DNA of 5,237 bases from the NCBI GenBank assembly GCA_012798145.1, contig JAAZNT010000384.1, positions 1-5,237 of the forward strand, given 5' to 3'. Each line of letters opens with the position of its first letter. Positions within the stretch are counted from its first letter, which is position 1. Position numbers and translations under genes: made by a program. The notes under the pieces are model-generated. The model did not search any database and was not told the DNA's origin. It saw nothing but the letters and a program-made list of their open reading frames with translations. This document shows, piece by piece, positions 1 through 5,237 of this stretch. The stretch comes from Thermoanaerobaculaceae bacterium (GTDB lineage: Bacteria > Acidobacteriota > UBA4820).

Positions 1-249
1 ACGGGATACAGGTTATACAGGGGATTGCAGTCAAACCTTGCTGATTTGTTAAGTGGGAACGCTGATTTCTGCACGAAATATCAAGGCGCCAACACAAACG
101 CCAACATATCAGCGGATGATCCATCTTTGGTAACAGGAAGGTGCTACTACTATCTTGTTACGGCATACAACGGAGCGGGAGAAGGTTCAGCGGGTAATGC
201 AAGCGGGCCTACACCAAGACAGGTCAACACAGCAGGCAACTGCCCGTAA
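1..249 (+). CDS. C-terminal end of a secreted fibronectin type III-like protein (5' partial)
   Basis: The frame is open from the first base and ends at TAA 247-249, giving the last 82 residues of a longer protein whose start lies outside the window. The visible residues resemble the second half of an FN3-like beta-sandwich. GYRLYRG at residues 2-8 is followed by a variable linker, then by CYYYLVTAYNGAGEGSAGN at 48-66, a strand-turn pattern (YxYLVTAxNxxGEG) common in FN3 modules of bacterial surface and secreted proteins. Cysteines at 24, 48 and 81 suggest disulfide bonding in an oxidising compartment; this is inference. No LPxTG, PEP-CTERM or type IX sorting signal is recognisable at the C-terminus (GNCP). 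The gene is followed by its own terminator, so it is probably not co-transcribed with the ABC cluster. The full function cannot be judged from this fragment. An internal TTG at 25 is not a credible start. Confidence 0.8.
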   Translation, partial: TGYRLYRGLQSNLADLLSGNADFCTKYQGANTNANISADDPSLVTGRCYYYLVTAYNGAGEGSAGNASGPTPRQVNTAGNCP

Positions 250-267
250 GCGATTAACAAATAGACT

Positions 268-297
268 AAAAGGGGCGGGGAAACCCGCCCTTTTTTT
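268..297 (+). terminator. Rho-independent terminator of the FN3-like gene
   Basis: A perfect 7-bp GC stem, GGGCGGG (273-279) with CCCGCCC (284-290), closes a GAAA tetraloop (280-283) of the stable GNRA type and is followed by seven T residues (291-297). The A-run at 268-271 can pair with part of the T-run and lengthen the stem. It starts 18 nt after the stop codon of the FN3-like gene and separates that transcript from the downstream operon. The flanking A-run is short, so any activity on the minus strand would be weaker. Confidence 0.93.
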
Positions 298-349
298 ATG
301 TGTGACTGAATTTTTAAAAACAAAAAAATGTTTCAGCAATTGTGGTTTA

Positions 350-378
350 TAGAAACTTTCTTTGCAGTGTGGTAAATT
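350..378 (+). promoter_or_regulatory. Candidate sigma70-type promoter with extended -10
   Basis: A -10-like TAAATT (373-378, 4 of 6 to TATAAT) is preceded by TGG at 370-372, which fits the extended -10 TGn motif. Exactly 17 bp upstream is TAGAAA (350-355, 4 of 6 to TTGACA). Transcription would start near 385, leaving a leader of about 15 nt that just holds the ribosome binding site. The T/A-rich run at 311-328 lies upstream and could act as an UP-like element. A promoter is expected between the terminator and the first gene of the operon, but in AT-rich DNA such matches arise easily, so this placement is tentative. Confidence 0.33.
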
Positions 379-389
379 ATTACATCTTT

Positions 390-394
390 GGAGG
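390..394 (+). promoter_or_regulatory. Ribosome binding site of the 117-aa gene
   Basis: GGAGG at 390-394 sits 5 nt before ATG 400. It favours this ATG over an in-frame TTG at 388, because that TTG overlaps the Shine-Dalgarno sequence itself and has none of its own. Confidence 0.8.
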
Positions 395-399
395 AAGAT

Positions 400-753
400 A
401 TGGCGGAGAAGGAAGTTCCATTGTCGGTGGCTGAAAGGCATAAGATTCTTTTCATTGAAAGCACTCCAAAAGAGGAGTTAATTTCTTATGGAAAAAAATA
501 TTTATCCAAAGGAATGCTTTATGATGCTCTTGAATATTTTGAGAAAGCAGGAGCAGAAGATTATATGAACCAGATAAAAGAAAAAAGCATTGAGGAAGGG
601 GATATAGTTTTATATCAAAATGTGTGCCATCCGCTTAAGCAGGAAATGGGAAAAGATGAACTTATAAAACTCAAAGAAAATGCGGAGAAAATGGGAAAAG
701 AAAGCGTTTCAAACAGCGTTGCAATTTTATTAATATCAAAGGAGAAGAAGTGA
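400..753 (+). CDS. Hypothetical 117-aa helical protein, first gene of the ABC operon
   Basis: The product is not recognised as a named family. It is 117 residues, rich in Lys and Glu, with no signal peptide or membrane segment, so it is probably cytoplasmic. Residues 23-60 look like a helix-turn-helix pair of TPR type: GKKYLSKGMLYDALEYFEKA (31-50) has the small/aromatic spacing of a TPR helix A/B unit. A second helical stretch spans about 82-99 (KEN/EKMGK). Single cysteine at 76. The start at ATG 400 is chosen from the GGAGG five bases upstream. The stop (TGA 751-753) is one base before the ATPase start, and the ATPase Shine-Dalgarno lies inside this gene, so the two are almost certainly co-transcribed and perhaps translationally coupled. 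By position it may be an accessory or regulatory partner of the ABC system, but nothing in the sequence proves this. The coding call is firm; the function is unknown. Confidence 0.82.
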   Translation: MAEKEVPLSVAERHKILFIESTPKEELISYGKKYLSKGMLYDALEYFEKAGAEDYMNQIKEKSIEEGDIVLYQNVCHPLKQEMGKDELIKLKENAEKMGKESVSNSVAILLISKEKK

Positions 754-754
754 A

Positions 755-1702
755 ATGCTTAAGGCGCAGGAATTGACAAAACTTTACGGCAGCAAAAAGG
801 GAGTTGAAAATATCAATTTCAGTGTTGAAAAAGGAGAGATAGTAGGTTTTTTGGGTCCAAATGGGGCAGGTAAAACGACTACTATGAGACTTATCACAGG
901 TTATCTCTATCCAAACGAAGGGGATGTTTATATTGAAGGTCACTCGATAATTGAGAATCCTTCCAAGGCAAGGGAATTCATAGGATACCTTCCTGAAAGC
1001 AATCCTTTATATGAAGATTTAAAAGTCAAGGAATATTTAGAATTTAGAGGAAGAATAAAGGGGTTAAAAGGAAAAAAACTTCAGCAAAAAATGGACGAGG
1101 TGGCTCAAAAAACAGAAATAACGGATGTTATAGGAAAACTCATAGGCAACTGTTCAAAAGGATATAGGCAGAGAATCGGGATCGCAGATGCTCTTATAAA
1201 TGACCCGCCTCTTCTTATTCTTGATGAACCGACCCAAGGGCTTGATCCCGCCCAAATTTATCACATAAGAGAATTGATAAAATCCCTTTCAGAGGGGCAC
1301 ACCGTTATTTTGTCAACACATATTTTAAGCGAAGTGGAAGCGATATGCTCAAAAGTCCTTTTAATTCATAAGGGAAAAATACATTTTGACGGCTCTTTGG
1401 AAGAGATGAAATCAGCTTTGAGAGGGAGGACTCAAATAAAAGTTACCTTGCTTTGTCCGGAATATAAAGGGGCAGAACTTCTTTCCCAAATTCACAACAT
1501 AGAAAAGTTTGCCGTAGAAAAAAGCGAGGAAGAAAAACAATGTGCCTTCACAATTGAAGGAAAAGAAGGTGTTGATGTAAGAGAAGAGATCTTTTGGAAA
1601 TGTTTTGAAACAAAAATTCCTCTTTTGGAGATTTACTCAGTAAAAAGAACTCTTGAAGAGGCTTTCTTAAAAATGGTGAGCGAAGAGGAGGAAAATCAAT
1701 GA
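755..1702 (+). CDS. ABC transporter ATP-binding protein, GldA-like (ABC-2 type)
   Basis: This 315-residue ATPase would power the membrane complex encoded downstream. Nucleotide-binding motifs appear in the canonical order: Walker A GPNGAGKTT (34-42), a Q-loop region with GYLPE (77-81), signature CSKGYRQR (133-140), Walker B LLILDE with catalytic Glu158 (153-158), D-loop GLDP (162-165) and switch His189 in LSTH. Glu81 in place of the usual Q-loop Gln, and SKGY in place of SGGQ, are typical of the GldA and related ABC-2 ATPases. Residues from about 215 to 315 form the C-terminal extension seen in this family (DUF4162-like), ending in the common LEEAFLKMV element. There is no membrane segment. 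ATG 755 is preceded by AAAGGAG (738-744) and lies 1 nt after the preceding stop. The 3' end overlaps the permease start as ATGA. Family assignment is secure, but the substrate cannot be inferred. Confidence 0.96.
   Translation: MLKAQELTKLYGSKKGVENINFSVEKGEIVGFLGPNGAGKTTTMRLITGYLYPNEGDVYIEGHSIIENPSKAREFIGYLPESNPLYEDLKVKEYLEFRGRIKGLKGKKLQQKMDEVAQKTEITDVIGKLIGNCSKGYRQRIGIADALINDPPLLILDEPTQGLDPAQIYHIRELIKSLSEGHTVILSTHILSEVEAICSKVLLIHKGKIHFDGSLEEMKSALRGRTQIKVTLLCPEYKGAELLSQIHNIEKFAVEKSEEEKQCAFTIEGKEGVDVREEIFWKCFETKIPLLEIYSVKRTLEEAFLKMVSEEEENQ
1686..1691 (+). promoter_or_regulatory. Ribosome binding site of the permease gene, inside the ATPase gene
   Basis: A perfect AGGAGG lies 7 nt before ATG 1699, inside the last codons of the ATPase gene. 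Together with the ATGA stop-start overlap (1699-1702) it supports efficient re-initiation, and so coupled production of ATPase and permease. Confidence 0.85.
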
Positions 1703-2436
1703 ACAAAGTTATTGCTATTGTTAGAAAAGAGTTGTGGCAATACTTTTTTTCTCCTATTGCTTATATCGTTCTTGCGTCTTTTGTATTGATAAATAGTTTT
1801 GTCTTTTATATTGTTCTTGCCGCGATGAGCAAAGCGGCGAGCCCGCCTATTTCCCCGATGGCTTTGCTTTTTGGGGGAACTTTCTTCTTCTGGCTCTTGC
1901 TGATTGTTATGATTCCTGTTTTAACAATGAGACTTGGCGCTGAAGAAAGAAAATCGGGAACTATTGAAACACTTTTAACCGCGCCGGTAAGCGATTTTGA
2001 AATAGTTATTGGAAAGTTTCTTTCTTCATTTTTGTTTTATCTTCTTGCTTGGGCATTAACTTTGGTCTATGTTTTCATTTTAAAATCCTATGATAATGTT
2101 GATTTTGGACCTATACTTTCGGGATACTTGGGTGTCATTCTCATCGGCGCCTTTTTTATCTCAATAGGGATTTGGGCAACAATGATTTCAAGAAACCAAA
2201 TTGTGGCAGCGATAATATCATTTTCTGTAATGGCTATTATGGTCGGGATGACTTTCTTTTCATTCATCCTTGGTAGCGAGAAAAAAGAATTAATCCAAAG
2301 TATAGACCTGCTTGCAATTATGGAAAATTTCTCAAAAGGAGTGATTGATACAAGAAATGTGATTTATCTTCTTACTGGGACGGTTTTGTTTCTTGCCCTT
2401 TCTGTCAAAAGTCTTGAGGCAAGGAGGTGGCAATGA
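1699..2436 (+). CDS. ABC-2 type permease, GldF-like
   Basis: This is a 245-residue integral inner-membrane protein and the likely membrane partner of the GldA-like ATPase. Six hydrophobic segments are visible at about 18-41, 54-76, 104-127, 137-160, 167-190 and 219-236, the usual fold of short ABC-2 permeases. The N-terminal amphipathic stretch VIAIVRKELWQYFFSPIAY (4-22) and the cytoplasmic segment RLGAEERKSGTIETLLTAPV (78-97) are strong hallmarks of the GldF family; the latter is the coupling region expected to contact the ATPase. The length matches the family. ATG 1699 overlaps the ATPase stop, with a perfect AGGAGG 7 nt upstream. The stop TGA 2434-2436 overlaps the next ATG. Only one permease gene is present, so a homodimer is the simplest model. 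The substrate is unknown. Confidence 0.95.
   Translation: MNKVIAIVRKELWQYFFSPIAYIVLASFVLINSFVFYIVLAAMSKAASPPISPMALLFGGTFFFWLLLIVMIPVLTMRLGAEERKSGTIETLLTAPVSDFEIVIGKFLSSFLFYLLAWALTLVYVFILKSYDNVDFGPILSGYLGVILIGAFFISIGIWATMISRNQIVAAIISFSVMAIMVGMTFFSFILGSEKKELIQSIDLLAIMENFSKGVIDTRNVIYLLTGTVLFLALSVKSLEARRWQ
2421..2427 (+). promoter_or_regulatory. Ribosome binding site that fixes the GldG-family start
   Basis: AAGGAGG at 2421-2427 lies 5 nt before ATG 2433. An in-frame GTG at 2427 would add two residues, but it overlaps the Shine-Dalgarno sequence and has none of its own, so ATG 2433 is the better start. This also gives the same ATGA overlap as at the preceding junction. Confidence 0.85.
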
Positions 2437-3887
2437 AAAGCAAACAAAAATTTTTGACAGGAGCAAATTGGAGTGCTTTTGTTATACTCTCAATTTCTCT
2501 TTTTGTCATTGTAAACTACCTTTCATTCAGGCATTTTAAAACCTATGACGCAACATTCAGCGGCGAATTTTCGCTTTCTCCGCAAACAAAAAAATTTTTA
2601 AAAGATTTAAAAGAAGAAATGGAAATATTTGTTCTTCTTCCTATGGGAGATGAAAGTTATGAAAGAGTTGAAAGATTGCTGAACTCTTTTAAATCTGAAT
2701 CTTCAAAGATCAAATTGGAATTTCTTGACCCCGAAAAAGATAGAGAGAAATATGAACTCGTTATGAAGAAATACAGTGTAACAACTCCCAATTCGGTTAT
2801 ATTTGCAACCAACGATAGAAGCAAATGGGTTGAAAAAGACCAGTTTCTTGAGTACGATTTCTCTTCATATCAATTTGACGGCACTGCAAAATTGAAAAAT
2901 TTTAAAGGAGAAGGGGCTTTTCTCAACGCTATGTATGAGGTTGTTGACCCAAGAAAACCAAAAATATATTTTACTGTTGGGCACGGCGAAAGAAGGGACA
3001 ATGAAGATAACAACAGAGGGATTTATCTTTTTAAAGAGAGGTTATCAAAAGAAGGGGCTGTAACAGAGGAACTTCAAACGGTTGCTTTAAGCAAAATTCC
3101 AGAAGACGCTTCTCTTGTGGTTGTTGCTGGACCACAAAAACCGTTTACAAAAGGCGAATCTGATATTTTAGAAAAATATTTGGATGAAGGAGGAAGTCTT
3201 TTCCTATTAATAGACCCTGTAATTGAAGAGGGTAAAGATATGAAGTTTGAAAAAACAGGGCTTGAAGAAATGTGCTTAAGGCATGGAATTGAACTTCTTG
3301 ATGGTCTTGTTGTTGACCCTGAGGCGTCATTGCTTGCTGGAAGAGCACAAACTTTTTTTGGGATCAATTACTCTCCAAACGAAATTACGGCAGACCTGAT
3401 GAAAAACAAATATCCAATTCTCTTCATTTTGGCGAGGGCCTTAAAGTTGACAGAACCTACGGACAAAGATTTTAAGTCGGAAGCTCTCGTATCAACAGGA
3501 AAAGAGGCGTGGGCTGAAACAAATCTCAAAAACCTTAAAGAAGTGAAAAAAGACCCTGAAGATCCTCAAGGAATTTTGACTCTTGCAGCAATCACTGTCT
3601 CTGAAAAAAACAAGAAATCAAGGATGGTCGTTGTTGGAGACAGCGACATTATTTCTGAGGGGGCTTTTTTGTCGCAACTTGGCGGGAATGCTATTTTTTC
3701 CCTCAACGCTGTTCATTTTCTTGTGCAGCAGGAAGAAAGAATTTCAATTCCTCCAAAAGAGATAAACAAGAAGCCAATAGTTCTTACCACGACTCAACTT
3801 ATGACAAACTTCATTATCCTTGTTGTGCTTTTTCCTTTTGCCATTGCGCTGTTTGGAGTTTTCGTCTATTTTTCAAGAAGGCGTTAA
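2433..3887 (+). CDS. GldG-family ABC auxiliary protein, membrane-anchored
   Basis: This 484-residue protein is the auxiliary subunit usually encoded after GldA/GldF-type genes. One helix lies near the N-terminus (about 13-31) and another at the C-terminus (about 458-480), followed by SRRR. The roughly 425 residues between them should lie outside the cytoplasm, consistent with the positive-inside rule. The outer domain begins with FSLSPQTKKFLKDLKEEMEI (46-65), the typical GldG opening (LS..T...L..L...), followed by the thioredoxin-like alpha/beta region. It continues with the ABC_transp_aux core: KIYFTVGHGERR (177-188), VVVAGPQKPFTKGE (229-242), LDEGGSLFLLIDP (250-262) and a late MVVVGDSDIISEG (398-410). 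Length is normal and no frameshift is seen. The gene overlaps the permease stop by ATGA, and its own stop is 1 nt before the DUF4340 start. The biochemical role of this family is not established. Gliding motility should not be assumed from the name. Confidence 0.94.
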   Translation: MKSKQKFLTGANWSAFVILSISLFVIVNYLSFRHFKTYDATFSGEFSLSPQTKKFLKDLKEEMEIFVLLPMGDESYERVERLLNSFKSESSKIKLEFLDPEKDREKYELVMKKYSVTTPNSVIFATNDRSKWVEKDQFLEYDFSSYQFDGTAKLKNFKGEGAFLNAMYEVVDPRKPKIYFTVGHGERRDNEDNNRGIYLFKERLSKEGAVTEELQTVALSKIPEDASLVVVAGPQKPFTKGESDILEKYLDEGGSLFLLIDPVIEEGKDMKFEKTGLEEMCLRHGIELLDGLVVDPEASLLAGRAQTFFGINYSPNEITADLMKNKYPILFILARALKLTEPTDKDFKSEALVSTGKEAWAETNLKNLKEVKKDPEDPQGILTLAAITVSEKNKKSRMVVVGDSDIISEGAFLSQLGGNAIFSLNAVHFLVQQEERISIPPKEINKKPIVLTTTQLMTNFIILVVLFPFAIALFGVFVYFSRRR

Positions 3888-3888
3888 A

Positions 3889-5196
3889 ATGAAAAAGTCA
3901 ACATATTTTCTTTTTGCGGTAGTTGTAATTCTCTTATGTTTTATCTTTCTTTTTGAGAAAAAGCAAAAGACCACAAAGGAGATTGAATCAAGCAAAACGA
4001 AAATTTTTATTGATTTTTTGGAAGATGTTGAAACGATTGAAAGGAAAGGTTTTGAAGACCTAAAAATTGAAAAAGAGGGAGAAAACTACTTTTTAACATT
4101 TCCTTTTAAAGATTCTGCTGATGAGGGTGCAGTAAAGGGTTTTATTGAAGCGTTGAAAGGTGCTGTCGCGGAAAGAATTATAAAAGAAAACATAGAATTG
4201 AAAAAACTTGGGCTTGACAACCCTCAAATTACAGTTGCTTTCAAATCAAAAGATAAGACAAAAACAATAAAAATAGGAAATTCGCCACCGCTCGAAAAAG
4301 GAGTCTATTTTCAGACCGATGACAAAATTGGAGTATTGAGTGATTTTACACTTGATACAATCAAAAGAAGCGTAAATGATTTTAAAAGCAAAGAACTCTG
4401 CGCTCCTCTTAAATATGAAAATGTAAAAAAAATCTCATACTACAAGGGAAATGACCTTGTTTTTGAATTTGAAAAAATAAATGGAAAATGGTATCTTTCT
4501 CATCCTTTTAAAGACCTTGCTGATGAAAGAAAAGCCACATTTTATATTGAAGATGTTATTTTATGGCCCATAATGAATTTTGAAGACGACTCTGTGAGCG
4601 AAGAAAAAGCAAACCTTGTCAATCCTAATGAAAAATATGAAGTTGAAACGAATGATGGAAATAAAATATTAATAAAAATTGGCGCGTTAAAAGATGAGGA
4701 GAAAAAGTTTTATTATGCTTCTGTTTCAACGAGGAAAGGAATTTTTGCGGTCAGCAAAAACTCTGTAAGAAACATTGATAAAGAAGCAGAAGATTTTAGG
4801 GCGCTTGCGATCTTTTCATCCGACATAAATAAATATGAATCACTTATTCTTTCAGGAGCAGAAAAAATAGTTTTTAAAAATGTGAGAGAAAAAGGGTGGA
4901 TTGAAGAAAAAGAGAGAGTCAAAGAAGACCAGATAAAAACTTTTCTTTTTGCGATAGAAAATTTTGAAGGTGAAAAAAAAGTTGAGAAAATTGAAAACCT
5001 TCCTCTCTTTATTGAGATTTCTTTAATTAAAGAAGGAGATAAGGAAGAGGTGTTTTTTTATGAAGATAAAGAAAATTTAGTTGCAGAAATAAAGAGCAGA
5101 AAAATCTTTGTTTCTTTGTCAAAAGAAGATAGTGAAAGGATGAAAGGAGCTGTTAAAACAATTTTTAGCCAATTTAAAGAAAATGTTTCCCATTAA
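3889..5196 (+). CDS. DUF4340 domain-containing membrane-anchored protein with three internal repeats
   Basis: This 435-residue protein starts MKKS, followed by one hydrophobic segment (about 5-22) that acts as an uncleaved anchor or signal. A Lys/Glu-rich soluble part follows and is probably extracytoplasmic. It matches the DUF4340 family, which typically follows GldG genes. Three repeats of about 120 residues are visible (about 45-167, 176-303 and 314-427). Repeats 1 and 2 share the block YFLTFPFKDSADEG (67-80) and WYLSHPFKDLADER (201-214), then a lysine-rich hairpin ending in IKIG (127-130 and 262-265) and a NDFKS/EDFRA element. Repeat 3 is degenerate (GWIEE...RVKEDQIKTFLFAI). ATG 3889 is chosen because it lies 1 nt after the GldG-family stop, with a modest GAAGG (3877-3881) 7 nt upstream. 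The frame is open back to 3820, but that extension lies wholly inside the previous gene and would hide the N-terminal anchor. Function unknown; likely part of the same complex. Confidence 0.92.
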   Translation: MKKSTYFLFAVVVILLCFIFLFEKKQKTTKEIESSKTKIFIDFLEDVETIERKGFEDLKIEKEGENYFLTFPFKDSADEGAVKGFIEALKGAVAERIIKENIELKKLGLDNPQITVAFKSKDKTKTIKIGNSPPLEKGVYFQTDDKIGVLSDFTLDTIKRSVNDFKSKELCAPLKYENVKKISYYKGNDLVFEFEKINGKWYLSHPFKDLADERKATFYIEDVILWPIMNFEDDSVSEEKANLVNPNEKYEVETNDGNKILIKIGALKDEEKKFYYASVSTRKGIFAVSKNSVRNIDKEAEDFRALAIFSSDINKYESLILSGAEKIVFKNVREKGWIEEKERVKEDQIKTFLFAIENFEGEKKVEKIENLPLFIEISLIKEGDKEEVFFYEDKENLVAEIKSRKIFVSLSKEDSERMKGAVKTIFSQFKENVSH

Positions 5197-5237
5197 AGTA
5201 GTTTTAATTGAGAGAAAAAAAGCGGGAATGAGTTATC
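5183..5237 (+). CDS. Possible next operon gene, 5' end only
   Basis: An open frame starts at ATG 5183, overlaps the last 14 nt of the DUF4340 gene and runs off the window after 18 codons (MFPIKVVLIERKKAGMSY). A second in-frame ATG lies at 5228. Neither start has a good Shine-Dalgarno: AAAGAAA precedes the first and GCGGGA the second. The overlap matches the packing style of this operon, and no terminator follows the DUF4340 stop, so continuation is plausible. Too little is visible to name a family, and chance openness over 55 nt is quite possible. Confidence 0.4.
   Translation, partial: MFPIKVVLIERKKAGMSY

Noticed and set aside
298..399. Possible small RNA, riboswitch or operator in the intergenic stretch
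   Set aside because: Beyond a weak promoter-like pair and A/T runs, no stable hairpin, palindrome or conserved aptamer pattern is visible.
155..441. Short open frames on both strands across the end of the FN3-like gene and the terminator region
   Set aside because: They overlap a well-supported coding end, run through the terminator hairpin, have low-complexity or basic products and lack ribosome binding sites.
671..943. 90-codon minus-strand frame opposite the 117-aa gene end and the ATPase Walker A region
   Set aside because: It is antisense to conserved ATPase coding sequence and has no family resemblance. It is a shadow frame.
3074..3367. Two minus-strand frames opposite the GldG-family gene
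   Set aside because: Both mirror the GldG coding sequence, with Ser/Pro-rich or Leu/Gln-rich products typical of antisense translation.
3583..3765. 60-codon plus-strand frame within the GldG-family gene
   Set aside because: It lies entirely inside a conserved coding region in another frame, with no separate evidence.
3820..3888. N-terminal extension of the DUF4340 protein by 23 residues
   Set aside because: It starts at a TTG inside the GldG gene and would bury the natural MKKS plus hydrophobic anchor. ATG 3889 fits the operon spacing.
4713..4922. 69-codon minus-strand frame opposite the DUF4340 gene
   Set aside because: Antisense shadow with no ribosome binding site or recognisable motif.
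1..5237. CRISPR array, tRNA or rRNA gene, insertion sequence, phage or defence module
   Set aside because: No spaced direct repeats, cloverleaf, inverted terminal repeats, transposase, nuclease or other such signatures were seen. The window is an ordinary operon of a conserved transporter type.

Overview
The window is an AT-rich bacterial chromosomal segment that is almost fully coding on the + strand. The organism cannot be named from it. The upstream gene encodes the end of a secreted fibronectin-III-like protein of a type common in diderm, often uncultured, bacteria. The main cluster is a GldA/GldF/GldG-like ABC system followed by DUF4340, an arrangement found in many such phyla. Shine-Dalgarno sites are strong (GGAGG, AGGAGG) and starts are ATG. 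Nothing suggests a phage, plasmid, insertion sequence or CRISPR array.

Layout: (1) 1-249 is the 3' end of a gene for an exported FN3-like protein, closed by a clear GC-rich intrinsic terminator at about 268-297. (2) 298-399 is an AT-rich intergenic stretch with a weak candidate promoter (extended -10) and a good ribosome binding site. (3) From 400 to 5196 there are five tightly packed genes: a 117-aa cytoplasmic helical protein of unknown function, an ABC ATPase, an ABC-2 type permease, a GldG-family membrane-anchored protein and a DUF4340 membrane-anchored protein. The junctions are a 1-nt gap, an ATGA overlap, another ATGA overlap and a 1-nt gap, which is strong evidence for one translationally coupled operon. 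(4) A further reading frame begins inside the end of the DUF4340 gene (5183) and runs off the window, so the operon may continue. No terminator is seen after 5196.

Working model: two ATPase subunits would pair with two short six-helix permeases as the cytoplasmic motor and membrane core. GldG (two membrane helices flanking a large domain) and DUF4340 (one N-terminal helix and a three-repeat domain) would supply the extracytoplasmic part. The substrate is unknown. Homologues were first named from Flavobacterium gliding motility, but the family is widespread in bacteria that do not glide, so gliding should not be inferred. The most worthwhile observations are the uncharacterised 117-aa first gene as a possible extra component and the three-fold internal repeat of the DUF4340 protein. 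The cluster is a conserved but poorly understood transporter type, not an unprecedented system.
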